Positions 23,945-31,645 of a stretch of DNA of 64,000 nt are shown here, piece by piece. Position 1 is the stretch's first letter. The number at the start of each line of letters is the position of its first letter. This DNA is from Pseudonocardia sp. T1-2H. Lineage in GTDB: Bacteria; Actinomycetota; Actinomycetes; Mycobacteriales; Pseudonocardiaceae. The stretch is taken from the NCBI RefSeq assembly GCF_038039215.1, contig NZ_JBBPCL010000001.1:310001-374000 (forward strand). The letters run 5' to 3'. A program made the position numbers and the translations under genes. The notes under the pieces are model-generated. The model was not told the origin of the DNA. It saw only the letters and a program-made list of their open reading frames with translations, and did not search any database.

Positions 23945-25345
23945 GTGGACGGGGCAGCACGCGTGCTTGCGGCGGTCCGCCGGTCCGTCGTGGCCGTCGG
24001 CACGATCGTCGGGCGGTCCTACGGCTCGCTGAACTCGCGCCGCGCCACCGCCGTCGCGATGGCGACGGCTCTGCTGACCGTGGTGACGGCGATCGGCGCG
24101 ATCGGGGTCCTGGGTGGTTCCGCGTCCGCCCAGACGGCGTCGGCCCGCCCCGCCGATCCCTGCGGGCCGGCCTGGGTGACGGCCTGGCAGACCAGCCCGC
24201 AGCCGGGGGTCGCCGGGGCGCTGCTCGCCGGCCGCGCCCTGCGGATGGTCATGACGCCGCAGGTCACGGGCTCGGAGATGCGGGTCCGGCTGTCGAACCG
24301 TTACGGCCGCAGCCCGCTCGTCGTCTCCGCGGTGTCCGCCGCGGCCGTCGACTCGGGCGCGGCGCTCGCGCTCGGGACGTCGCGGCCGGTGTACTTCGGC
24401 GGCAGCCAGGGCGTGACGATCCCGCCCGGTGAGGACGTGGCCAGCGACCCGGTGCCGTTCGTCGCCGAGGCCGGCCGGCCGCTCGCGGTCAGCATGTTCC
24501 TGCCGTCGGCGGCGGACCGGGTGGCGACCCATCCGGTCGCGATGCGGACGTCGTACGTCTCGGAGCCCGGGGCCGGGATCGGCGCGGTCGACGCGACGGA
24601 CGGCTCCGCGTTCACCACCTCCGTCGCGTCGTGGTTCGTGCTCTCCGGGGTCGACGTGCTCGCCCCGCGGGCGGAGAACGCCGTCGTGCTGGTGGGGGAC
24701 TCGATCACCGACGGCGTGGGCAGCGACCAGGACCGGGACGACCGGTGGCCGGACGCGCTGTCCGAGCGGCTGGCCGACGCGGGCGGACTGCGGATGTCCG
24801 TGATCAACGCCGGGATCTCCGCGAACCAGCTGCTCGGCGGCACCCCGTCGCAGGTCGGGGACACGCCGGCGGCCCGGTTCGACCGGGACGTCCTGGGCGC
24901 CGCCGGGGTCAGGGACGTCGTCCTGCACATCGGCACGAACGACCTGGCCGCGGGCCGGAGCGCGGACGAGATCATCGCCGGTCTCGTGGACTTCGGTGCC
25001 CGGGCCCGCGGGGCCGGGCTGCGGGTCTTCCTGACGACCATCACGCCGTCCACCACGGGCACGCACGGCACCCCGCAGGCCGTGGCCGGCCGCGAGGCCG
25101 TCAACGCGTGGATCCGTGCACAGGGCGCCGCGCACGCGGACGGGGTCTTCGACTTCGCCGCGGCCGTCGCCGACCCGGCGGACCCGGCCCGGCTGCGACC
25201 CGCCTACGACTCCGGCGACGGCCTGCACCTCTCGCCCGCGGGGTACCGGGCGATGGCTGCGGCGGTGCGCACGGAAGGACTCACCGGGAGTCCGTGCCTC
25301 GCGGACACGGACCCGGCGAGGATCGCGGTCTCCGGCGGACGCTAG
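23945..25345 (+). CDS. Secreted SGNH/GDSL hydrolase
   Basis: A 466-residue esterase-like protein with an N-terminal signal peptide ending around SASAQTASA (helix AVAMATALLTVVTAIGAIGVLGG). After a beta-rich domain come the catalytic blocks: VLVGDSITDGVGSDQD (block I, Ser in GDS), INAGISANQLLGG (block II, Gly), HIGTNDLAAG (block III, Asn) and GDGLHLSPAGYRAMA (block V, Asp and His). Extracellular SGNH proteins of this length act on acylated sugars, lipids or polymers. GTG 23945 has GAGAGGGG just upstream; no closer start precedes the hydrophobic segment. The stop overlaps that of the convergent ribbon-helix-helix-like gene by three to four bases. Divergent from prpE with a 289-base gap, in which I see no further gene. 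Confidence 0.85.
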   Translation: MDGAARVLAAVRRSVVAVGTIVGRSYGSLNSRRATAVAMATALLTVVTAIGAIGVLGGSASAQTASARPADPCGPAWVTAWQTSPQPGVAGALLAGRALRMVMTPQVTGSEMRVRLSNRYGRSPLVVSAVSAAAVDSGAALALGTSRPVYFGGSQGVTIPPGEDVASDPVPFVAEAGRPLAVSMFLPSAADRVATHPVAMRTSYVSEPGAGIGAVDATDGSAFTTSVASWFVLSGVDVLAPRAENAVVLVGDSITDGVGSDQDRDDRWPDALSERLADAGGLRMSVINAGISANQLLGGTPSQVGDTPAARFDRDVLGAAGVRDVVLHIGTNDLAAGRSADEIIAGLVDFGARARGAGLRVFLTTITPSTTGTHGTPQAVAGREAVNAWIRAQGAAHADGVFDFAAAVADPADPARLRPAYDSGDGLHLSPAGYRAMAAAVRTEGLTGSPCLADTDPARIAVSGGR

Positions 25346-25734
25346 CGCCGCTTGCGGAACCGGAGCGGGGAGCGCCGCTGCTCCTCGGCCGCGCTGAGCG
25401 GCAGCGGGCCCGTCGGCGTGTCCTCCTGCTCGAGCCGCTCGGTGACCCAGTCGACGACGAGCGCGGCCGGAGAGGTGCCGCGCTCCTCGGCGACGTGGCG
25501 CAGCTGCTCGATGCGCAGGGCGGGCAGCCGGATCTGGAAGACCTGCGCCGTGCCGAACCGGCCGGTCAGCTCGCTCGCGCCCGGCTCCGCGGAGGGGGCC
25601 AGGGCGGCGAGGTAGGAGTCCAGCTCGGGATCGTGCGGTCCGAGCTCCGCGGGCGGCTGGGGCGGCGGTGCGGCCCGATCGCGGCCGAGGGGAGCGCCGT
25701 GCCGTGAGGAACGTCGTTCCCGGAAGGGAGACAT
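25342..25734 (-). CDS. Small DNA-binding-like protein (possible ribbon-helix-helix)
   Basis: 130 residues. The first 55 are basic and Pro-rich. Then comes TAQVFQIRLPALRIEQLRHVAEERGTSPAALVVDWVTERLEQED, which has the strand-helix-helix spacing of ribbon-helix-helix DNA-binding domains (Q-I-R-L-P strand, RIEQLRHVAEERG helix, SPAALVVDWVTERLEQ helix). The C-terminus is basic (RRSPLRFRKRR). No toxin gene follows, so it may be a stand-alone regulator and not an antitoxin. It reads toward the esterase and is 29 bases downstream of copZ-side sequence on the same strand (stop of the upstream gene at 25764). Function inferred only from the fold pattern. Confidence 0.6.
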   Translation of the reverse strand: MSPFRERRSSRHGAPLGRDRAAPPPQPPAELGPHDPELDSYLAALAPSAEPGASELTGRFGTAQVFQIRLPALRIEQLRHVAEERGTSPAALVVDWVTERLEQEDTPTGPLPLSAAEEQRRSPLRFRKRR

Positions 25735-25763
25735 GGCCGCAGCCTACGGGCGCCCGCCGGCGC

Positions 25764-25982
25764 TCAGACGAGCGTGTAGCCGGCCTCGACGACGGCCGCC
25801 TCGATCTCGTCCCGGCCGAGCTCGCGGTCCGCGGTGATCGTGACCGTGCCGGACTCCAGCTCGACGTCGACGCTCCGGACGCCGGCGACCTCGCCGACCT
25901 CCTCCTGCACGGAGGCGGTGCAGTGCCCGCAGGTCATGCCCGAGACGGTGACGGTGGTGCGGAAGGGGGTCTCGACGCTCAT
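25764..25982 (-). CDS. copZ: Copper chaperone, heavy-metal-associated domain (CopZ-like)
   Basis: A 72-residue single HMA domain that binds Cu(I) through Cys-x-x-Cys in SGMTCGHCTASVQEEV (about 14-29). The remainder folds as expected for the ferredoxin-like chaperone (VRSVDVELESGTVTITADRELGRDEIEAAVVEAGYTLV). It delivers copper to a P-type ATPase or to CsoR. AAAGG lies upstream of ATG 25982. CsoR is directly upstream on the same strand (30 bases apart), so the two form a copper-responsive operon. No CopA ATPase gene follows here; the next gene is a small DNA-binding-like protein. Confidence 0.9.
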   Translation of the reverse strand: MSVETPFRTTVTVSGMTCGHCTASVQEEVGEVAGVRSVDVELESGTVTITADRELGRDEIEAAVVEAGYTLV

Positions 25983-26012
25983 GGGAGAGCCTTTCTGGTC
26001 GGGATGGTTCGT

Positions 26013-26294
26013 TCAGGAACGGACGAGGCGCGCGATGGCGGCCGACGCCTCCTGGATCTTCGCCTCGCCACCGTCGCTGTCGTTCCGCGCCGCGTCGACG
26101 ACGCAGCTGGACATGTGCTCGGAGAGCAGCTCGAGGGCGAAGGACTGCAGGGCTCGCGTGGCCGCGGAGACCTGGGTCAGGACGTCGATGCAGTAGACGT
26201 CGTCGGTCACCATGCGTTGCAGGCCCCGCACCTGCCCCTCGATCCGGCGCAGCCGCCGGAGGTGGGCCTCGCGATCGGGGGTGTAGCCGGGCAT
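26013..26294 (-). CDS. csoR: Copper-sensing repressor CsoR
   Basis: A 93-residue all-helical repressor of the CsoR/RcnR family. Cu(I) ligands are visible in the expected Cys-His-Cys pattern: DDVYCIDVLTQ (Cys about 35), and LLSEHMSSCVVDAA (His about 60, Cys about 64). Conserved LRRLRRIEGQVRGLQRM forms the first helix and DNA face. Copper binding releases the operator and turns on the operon. ATG 26294 gives the family start MPGYTPDREAH. Its promoter carries a close match to a CsoR operator (26330-26344), so it autoregulates itself and copZ. Confidence 0.92.
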   Translation of the reverse strand: MPGYTPDREAHLRRLRRIEGQVRGLQRMVTDDVYCIDVLTQVSAATRALQSFALELLSEHMSSCVVDAARNDSDGGEAKIQEASAAIARLVRS

Positions 26295-26329
26295 CGGGCC
26301 TCCATGGTGGGTCGCTCCAGGCCCGACGA

Positions 26330-26344
26330 TACCCCAAGGGGGTA
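26330..26344. promoter_or_regulatory. csoR: CsoR-type operator
   Basis: TACCCCAAGGGGGTA is a near-perfect palindrome with the TACCC...GGGTA arms seen in copper operators of the CsoR family. It lies 35 bases upstream of the csoR start, where it would overlap the promoter of csoR-copZ. Confidence 0.75.
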
Positions 26345-26588
26345 CAGCGGGCGGTGGGCGCGGTATGCGCGAAACGTGCCCGAACGGTGACACAACGTTG
26401 TCGCCCTCACCCAGGAAGGGGCATGCGTCCGGGGCAGTGGATCGGTAACGTTCCGGTGACGGCCACGGGGGTGGCTGCACGGTGTGGCGATCTTCGACGC
26501 GCGGCGTCCGCAGACGGTGGACGGCCGTGCGGTTCGTCCTGCCCTCAGGCCCCCGGCTGCGGTCCGGCGACCTGACAGGGAGGCGTGG

Positions 26589-26834
26589 TTGAGCAGCATC
26601 GACAGCGTGCAGAGGAACGGCGGGCAGGCAGGGTTGGACGATCGGGGGGTTCCCGGCGCCATTCCGACGCCGCGGTCCGCGGCCGACGCGTACCGGGTCT
26701 CCGACGAGGACGTGCACCGTGCGCGGCTGGTGGTGGCCGAGAACTCCGAGGGCGGCGAGGATCTTCGGCAACTCCTCGACATGCTGGGGCTGATCTCCGC
26801 GAACCCGGACCAGCCGCCACCCGTCAGTCGCTGA
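26589..26834 (+). CDS. Small hypothetical protein, TTG start
   Basis: 81 residues starting at TTG 26589, with GGGAGG five bases upstream; the frame is open from 26484 but lacks coding character there. The second half is helical and acidic: RSAADAYRVSDEDVHRARLVVAENSEGGEDLRQLLDMLGLISANP. No signal peptide, Cys or membrane segment. I do not recognise a family. It reads toward the tRNA cluster, and 253 bases of non-coding sequence with the tRNA promoter follow. Confidence 0.6.
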   Translation: MSSIDSVQRNGGQAGLDDRGVPGAIPTPRSAADAYRVSDEDVHRARLVVAENSEGGEDLRQLLDMLGLISANPDQPPPVSR

Positions 26835-27087
26835 CGCCGCCGACACCACTTCGGCCCGCCCGGCAGGGGTGCCGCAGGTCACATGTGGCTTGAACGGGCT
26901 CCGAGCGGCCGAAACCGCCGGTGTGGACGCCCCGCACCGGCTGTGCCGGGGCCTCTCACCAGCGGTGATGCCGTTAGGGGAGGGGCGATTTGGGCGGCCG
27001 TGGGGGTGTGTCTTATGCTTTCGTAGCTCCCAACGGACAGCCGTTGGAGGTCATGGAAGAGCAACGGTTGACACCGGAGTTCAACCA

Positions 27088-27160
27088 GCCCCCATCGTCT
27101 AGCGGCCTAGGACTCCGCCCTTTCAAGGCGGCAGCGCGGGTTCGAATCCCGTTGGGGGTA
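27088..27160 (+). tRNA. tRNA-Glu (anticodon TTC)
   Basis: A 73-base cloverleaf: acceptor arms GCCCCCA and TGGGGGT (G-U end pair), anticodon loop CTTTCAA, T arm GGGTTCGAATCCC and discriminator A. No CCA is encoded. First of three tRNA genes on this strand; a promoter-like TATGCT lies about 75 bases upstream. Confidence 0.95.
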
Positions 27161-27182
27161 CGGTTACAAGGCTCCACAGCAA

Positions 27183-27256
27183 GGCCCAGTGGCGCAGTTG
27201 GTTAGCGCGTCGCCCTGTCACGGCGAAGGTCGCGGGTTCGAGTCCCGTCTGGGTCG
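27183..27256 (+). tRNA. tRNA-Asp (anticodon GTC)
   Basis: A 74-base cloverleaf with acceptor arms GGCCCAG and CTGGGTC, D arm GCGCAGTTGGTTAGCGC, anticodon loop CTGTCAC, T arm GGGTTCGAGTCCC and discriminator G. It is 22 bases after tRNA-Glu, probably in the same transcript. Confidence 0.95.
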
Positions 27257-27294
27257 CTCCACTCTCCGGGTTCCGGCGTCATGCCGGTCCGCCG

Positions 27295-27368
27295 GGCCAG
27301 GTAGCTCAGTTGGTACGAGCGTCCGCCTGAAAAGCGGAAGGTCGGCGGTTCGACCCCGCCCCTGGCCA
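27295..27368 (+). tRNA. tRNA-Phe (anticodon GAA)
   Basis: A 74-base cloverleaf with acceptor arms GGCCAGG and CCTGGCC, D arm GCTCAGTTGGTACGAGC, anticodon loop CTGAAAA, T arm GGCGGTTCGACCCCGCC and discriminator A. A TTTTT-containing stretch at about 27401-27412 may end the transcript. Confidence 0.95.
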
Positions 27369-27569
27369 CACCTTCCCACCAGCCGAAACACCTGCGCTGG
27401 TCTTTTTCCTTTCCCCTCGCTGTCCACGAGGGTGTCGAGCGCGGCCCTGTCGTCGGCGCTCAACCGGCCGTCGAGACCGGATCGCATGCGCCACAGCGAC
27501 GACGGGCAGCGCACCCATCTCCGCGCCACGAAGCCGTAGCGCCCCTGCTCCCCTCCTCGGTTCCGTCCG

Positions 27570-28393
27570 TCAGCCGAGAGGGTCGTTCTCACCGCTCACC
27601 CACGCGATGTACCTGTCCGCGGACCGGTGGACCGCATCCTTCGCGCCAGCGAGCACCGCGCGCCCCGCGAGGCCGTACATCCGGTCGAACTCGTAGGGCT
27701 CGAGCGCGTCGACGATCCGCCGCACCAGAGCGGGCGACAGCGGTATCCCGTTGGGGTAGCTCCGCAGGAACGTCACCCAGCCCGTCGCCGGCGTCGGCAT
27801 GATCGAGTCCCCCACGAGCAGATCGCCCCGCCCGTCCGGGCTCGTCACGTGCGCCACGGCCGCCCCCGGGAAGTGGCCGCCGACCTCGATCAGCGTCACA
27901 CCCGGCAGTACCGTCTCGACGCCGCGCCACTCCGTGATCACAGGGTCGTCGCGCTGCACCCACTCCCGGTCCGCGGAGTGGACGAGCACCGGGACGTCGC
28001 CGAAGCGACGGCTCCAGCCCACCTGACAGCCGAACATGTGCGGGTGGCTCGCCACCACGACGCTCAGTCCGCCGAGTCCCTCGATCTCCGCGACGACTCC
28101 GGTGCGAGGTGGTTCGGCGGATCCCACAGCAGGTTTCCGTCCGGCGTCCGGACGAGGTGCGACCACTGCCCGATCCCGAAGCTCGGCTGCCGGTGGAACC
28201 GGTGCAGGCCCGGCCGCAGCTCCTCGCTCTCCACGCGGTGCTCCTCGGCGTCCAGCTCGCCGGCGGTGGTCCAGTGCTGGCCGTCGACCGGGACCCACTG
28301 GCGGTCGTCGGCGCAGATCCGGCAGGTGCCGCTGGGCGGTCGGGCAGTGTCCGGGTGCTCGACGCCGCAGGTGCCGCAGATCCAGATCGTCAC
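27570..28393 (-). CDS. Metallo-beta-lactamase-fold hydrolase with N-terminal zinc ribbon (one frameshift)
   Basis: GTG 28393 starts MTIWICGTCGVEHPD...GTCRICADDRQWVP, a rubredoxin-like Cys-x2-Cys pair that probably binds zinc. The MBL part follows: GIGQWSHLVRTPDGNLLWDPPNHLAPE, then, in another frame, VVAEIEGLGGLSVVVASHPHMFGCQVGWSRRFG...VGGHFPGAAVAHV...LLVGDSIMPT. Adding one G so that GAGTC reads GAGGTC near 28108 joins the two halves as one 274-residue protein (825 bases). The metal motif SHPHMFG is a variant of the usual HxHxDH. Typical relatives act on small esters or thioesters, but the substrate is unknown. No clear operon partner; the neighbouring tRNA cluster reads toward it. Confidence 0.75.
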
Positions 28394-28829
28394 CGCGCCA
28401 GTCTCATCGCACGGACGGGGACGAGGTCAAGACGCCGAGCAGCGGACTGGGCGACGACCCGTCCGCGGCGCCTCCGCGGTCCGGATCGGACGGATCGTTG
28501 TCCACTCGGTCGTGCGGTCGGGACCGCCGGATCGAGGGACAGGTGTGACGGTGCGTAGTTCCAGAAAAGGATGCTCGGCCAAGCGGGTAGCGGTTCATCA
28601 CAAAGAGTGACCACGAGCGGGTGAAAGGGGTCGATCACGACGACCACAGATGCCGTAACGGAGCAATATCCTTGCGGAGAGTAATTAGGTTAGCACGATA
28701 GTGGTAGATCGTTCGTTGTTTCGAGGGTGGGCTCGATAGCTTTTAGTCATCAGCGGGGTTCCCCAAGCCACACGCTGACACACACGATGGGTCCACCCGC
28801 GGGCCCAATCATGCAACAGGAGATGCACT
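28394..28829. other. 436-base intergenic region with AT-richer promoter zone
   Basis: No convincing gene. From about 28655 the composition falls well below the genome average (GGAGAGTAATTAGGTTAGC, then GATCGTTCGTTGTTTCGAGG), as expected for the promoter of the secreted protein at 28830. TTAGGTTAG (28685-28693) is one half of an iron-box-like palindrome, but the second half is missing. Confidence 0.5.
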
Positions 28830-29177
28830 GTGCTGAAGAAGGCCGGAATCGTCGTTGCCGCTGCTGCCGCCAGCCTCATGGCCGTCAGCCCCCTCGCCTT
28901 CGCCGGTGAGAAGAGCCACGGCAACGACTGGGGTCACAAGAGCGGGCAGTCCGAGCGCCAGGTCAACTCGATGAGCGACGAGAACGAGCAGGCGGGCCTG
29001 GTCAACGTGGGCGAGGTCAACGCCCTGAACAACCTCGCCGTCTGCTCGCCGATCAACGCCGCCGTTCCGGTGTCCGTCCTGGGCATCCTGGGCGGCAACC
29101 AGGGCGTCGACCAGAAGGCCGGCAACGTGGTCTGCGCCCCGGGCGACCGCCCGTCGCAGACCAACATCGACGACTGA
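28830..29177 (+). CDS. Small secreted rodlin/chaplin-like surface protein
   Basis: 115 residues from GTG 28830 (CAGGAG eight bases upstream). A signal peptide LKKAGIVVAAAAASLMAVSPLAFA is followed by a hydrophilic stretch (GEKSHGNDWGHKSGQSERQ) and a hydrophobic, Asn-rich core: LVNVGEVNALNNLAVCSPINAAVPVSVLGILGGNQGVDQKAGNVVC. Two Cys could form a disulfide. The layout (signal, polar lead, V/N/L/G-rich core with VNVG and PVSVLGIL) recalls the small surface-assembly proteins of filamentous actinobacteria. Assignment to rodlins or chaplins is by general resemblance only. A strong terminator follows, so it is monocistronic and probably highly expressed. Confidence 0.6.
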   Translation: MLKKAGIVVAAAAASLMAVSPLAFAGEKSHGNDWGHKSGQSERQVNSMSDENEQAGLVNVGEVNALNNLAVCSPINAAVPVSVLGILGGNQGVDQKAGNVVCAPGDRPSQTNIDD

Positions 29178-29202
29178 GCAACGAGGTCATCCGACCGGGG
29201 AT

Positions 29203-29237
29203 GACGTGCTGGGCCCGCACCACGGGCCCGGCACGTC
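29203..29237. terminator. Strong hairpin after the small secreted protein
   Basis: GACGTGCTGGGCCCG and CGGGCCCGGCACGTC pair over 15 bp with one T-G wobble and a five-base loop, 25 bases after the stop at 29177. There is no T-run, as is usual in such GC-rich genomes. Confidence 0.8.
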
Positions 29238-29313
29238 CCCCCGGACGATTCTTCTCCGCAATTCCTGCGCCGATTCCGCGTGTCCGGAAATCGGCGCATC
29301 GCTGTGTCCGGGG

Positions 29314-30315
29314 TCAGGCTGCGGTATCCGGTTCGAGCCGGTCCGGCATTCCGAACAAGGCGAAGAGCTTCGTGTCGAGGAACGTGCTGATCCCGGTGAT
29401 CCGCCCGCCTTCGATTCGCAGGACCTGCAGGCCCCACGGGAAGTGGTGGGTACCGTCCGCCGAAAGGCGGTACTGCGCGAAGGCCGGCGAGCCGTTGGCC
29501 GAGGTCGCGATCAGCCTCGATCCCTTGCACTCGAAGCCCGGACCGAGCATCCAGGCCGTGATGTTCTCCGCGCCGCGCAGCCAGAGTTCCAGCGGCGGCA
29601 TGTTCTGCTCCGCGTCCTCGTGCAGCAGCGCGACGAGGGCCTCCATGTCGTAGCTCTCGAACGCCGCGACGTACTTGCCGAGCAGATCGACGTCCTCCTC
29701 GCTCGGCGTGGCGGGCTCGAGATCCGGCGCGATGCCGCGCTCCTCGAGCGTGGCCCGGGCCCGCTGCAGCGCGCTGTTCACCGACGCGACCGAGCTGCCC
29801 AGCAGCTCCGCCACCTCCGCCGCCTTCCAGCAGAGGACCTCGCGGAGGATCAGCACGACGCGCTGGCGGGCGGGCAGGTGCTGCAGCGCCGCGACGAACG
29901 CCAGCCGCACGGACTCCCGCGCCACCGCCGTCTCCGCCGGATCCGCCCCCGACGGCGCGATCCGCGCGTCCGGGATCGGCTCGAGCCAGGTGTCGTCAGG
30001 GAGGGGCTCCCGCAGGTTGTCCGCGACCGGCTCCGACGGCCCCCCGAAGTCCATCGGCACCGCGCGGCGCTTGCGGCCGTTCAGCGCGTCGATGCAGACG
30101 TTCGTGGCGATCCGGTAGAGCCAGGACCGTAGCGACGAGCGCCCGTCGAACTTCTCGAGCGCTCGCCACGCCCGGATCATCGTCTCCTGCACCGCGTCCT
30201 CGGCCTCGAACGAGGATCCGAGCATCCGGTAGCTGTAGCCCGTCAGCTCGGCTCGGTACCCCTCGAGCTGTGGTTCGAGTTCTTCGCGCCGCATTTCGGT
30301 GGCCGGTGCACTCAT
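29314..30315 (-). CDS. ECF sigma factor with C-terminal SnoaL-like domain (SigX5/SigG type)
   Basis: A 333-residue sigma-70 family protein. Region 2 is GYRAELTGYSYRMLGSSFEAEDAVQETMIRAWRALEKFDGRSSLRSWLYRIATNVCIDAL. Region 4 is LPARQRVVLILREVLCWKAAEVAELLGSSVASVNSALQRARATL. The C-terminal 130 residues form a SnoaL/NTF2-like domain (YVAAFESYDMEALVALLHEDAEQNMPPLELWLRGAENI), which in this ECF class modulates activity in place of a separate anti-sigma factor. ATG 30315 has GGGGG upstream; the frame opens at 30342. No anti-sigma gene is adjacent, which fits the built-in regulatory domain. Upstream it carries TGTGTCACACA-like sequence that might be its own promoter element. Confidence 0.85.
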   Translation of the reverse strand: MSAPATEMRREELEPQLEGYRAELTGYSYRMLGSSFEAEDAVQETMIRAWRALEKFDGRSSLRSWLYRIATNVCIDALNGRKRRAVPMDFGGPSEPVADNLREPLPDDTWLEPIPDARIAPSGADPAETAVARESVRLAFVAALQHLPARQRVVLILREVLCWKAAEVAELLGSSVASVNSALQRARATLEERGIAPDLEPATPSEEDVDLLGKYVAAFESYDMEALVALLHEDAEQNMPPLELWLRGAENITAWMLGPGFECKGSRLIATSANGSPAFAQYRLSADGTHHFPWGLQVLRIEGGRITGISTFLDTKLFALFGMPDRLEPDTAA

Positions 30316-30684
30316 CAGTCCCCCAAGGGTTATCTGTGTCACACATCAGTGTGCCCGGCGCCACCGACAATTCGGAGCGCACTTCGGCGGTGAGTCGGGT
30401 TCGTGCGGCCGGCGGTGCCTGCGGGACGACGGGCCCGTGATCGGCCGCTGTTCCGCTCCGGACGTCCCCTTACCGGCCGCCGTCCGGGCGCTGACCTCGG
30501 GAGATGTGTCGTGCCGGTCCGGCGGGACGAGCTCGGCGGGCTGACCGTCGAGGACTGCACGGGCTCGCCGGCGCACGACTCGACGAGGACCGCTCGCGGC
30601 GCCACGATCCGCTCCGCTGGGACGACGCCACCGCCACTTCCGGTTGCTGTGGGACCTCGGGCCTGACCTCTGCCCGCCTGACCT
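30316..30684. other. 369-base intergenic region, nothing recognised
   Basis: Lies between the start of the sigma factor gene and the end of the SDR gene, both on the minus strand. Open frames here lack ribosome sites, biased codon use or domains. It should contain the sigma-factor promoter: TGTG-TCA-CACA symmetry is present at 30335-30345. Confidence 0.4.
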
Positions 30685-31518
30685 CTACTTGACGGTGTAG
30701 CCCGCGTCGACGGGCAGCGTCACCCCGGTGATGTACCGGGCCTCGTCGGAGGCGAGGAAGAGGATGGCGTTGGAGATGTCGATCGGCTCCACCCACGGGA
30801 CGGGCAGCGCGTTGGTCGAGGCGAAGACCGGCTCGGCGGTCTCCCGCGTCGGCTGCGGGTTCTCCGGGTCGAACAGACCCCAGGTCTTCTCGTTCTGGAT
30901 CATGACGGTGTCCACGCCGGTCGGATGCACGCTGTTGACCCGGATGGAGTGCCGGGCGAACTCGTTCGCGAGCGTCCGCATGATCCCGACGACGCCGTGC
31001 TTGGCCGCGGTGTAGTGGATCGTGTTCGGCGTCCCCTTGAGCCCGGCCGTCGAGCTCGTGATGACGATCGAGCCGCCGCGACCGCCCTCGATCAGGTGCG
31101 GCAGCGCCGCGCGGCAGGTGTTCCAGACGCCGGTGAGGTTGATGTCGATCATCTCCCGCCACGCGTCGTCCGTGACCTCGAGCGCGGGCTGGATCTCGAA
31201 GACGCCGGCGTTGGCGCACACGATGTCCAGCCGGCCGAACTCGGCGACCCCGGCGTCGACGGCGTCGCGCAGCGCGGCGGAGTCCCGGACGTCCGCCTTG
31301 GTGGCCAGCACCCGCCGGTCCAGCTCCTCGACGAGGCGGACGGTCTCCGCGAGGTCCTCCTCGGTGGCCGGTGGGTACATCTCGATGCTCTTCACCGGCT
31401 CGCAGAGGTCCACCGCGATGATGTCCGCGCCTTCCGCGGCGAGGCGCAGCGCGTGGCTCCGTCCCTGGTTCCGCGCGGCGCCGGTGATGAAGGCGACTTT
31501 GCCGTCGACCCGTCCCAT
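30685..31518 (-). CDS. Mycofactocin-coupled SDR family oxidoreductase
   Basis: A 277-residue short-chain dehydrogenase. The nucleotide motif is VAFITGAARNQGRSHALRLAAEGADIIAVDL, with the long insertion DLCEPVKSIEMYPPATEEDLAETV that marks the mycofactocin-coupled SDR subfamily. Catalytic residues are Ser in VITSSTAG and Tyr/Lys in YTAAKHGVVG. The chain ends ARYITGVTLPVDAGYTVK. Family members hold NAD(H) tightly and pass electrons to mycofactocin. ATG 31518 is preceded by AGGAGG. It is divergent from a MftR-like regulator with 127 bases between starts. The substrate alcohol is unknown. No mycofactocin biosynthesis genes lie in the window. Confidence 0.85.
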   Translation of the reverse strand: MGRVDGKVAFITGAARNQGRSHALRLAAEGADIIAVDLCEPVKSIEMYPPATEEDLAETVRLVEELDRRVLATKADVRDSAALRDAVDAGVAEFGRLDIVCANAGVFEIQPALEVTDDAWREMIDINLTGVWNTCRAALPHLIEGGRGGSIVITSSTAGLKGTPNTIHYTAAKHGVVGIMRTLANEFARHSIRVNSVHPTGVDTVMIQNEKTWGLFDPENPQPTRETAEPVFASTNALPVPWVEPIDISNAILFLASDEARYITGVTLPVDAGYTVK

Positions 31519-31645
31519 ACAGACCTCCTGTTCGTCCGCGATCTGACCGGGAGGAACGTGGGATGCTGCACGGGTCCGACCGGACCGCCGCGGTGCCGTC
31601 CGGTCTTCGACGTTAACCGGTGATCGCACCGCGGAGGAAGGGACG

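Noticed and set aside
27218..27592. Open frame of about 124 residues antisense to the tRNA genes
   Set aside because: Its GRGRTADLPLFRRT and RRDSNPRPSP segments are the well-known translation of tRNA genes on the wrong strand, a common annotation error.
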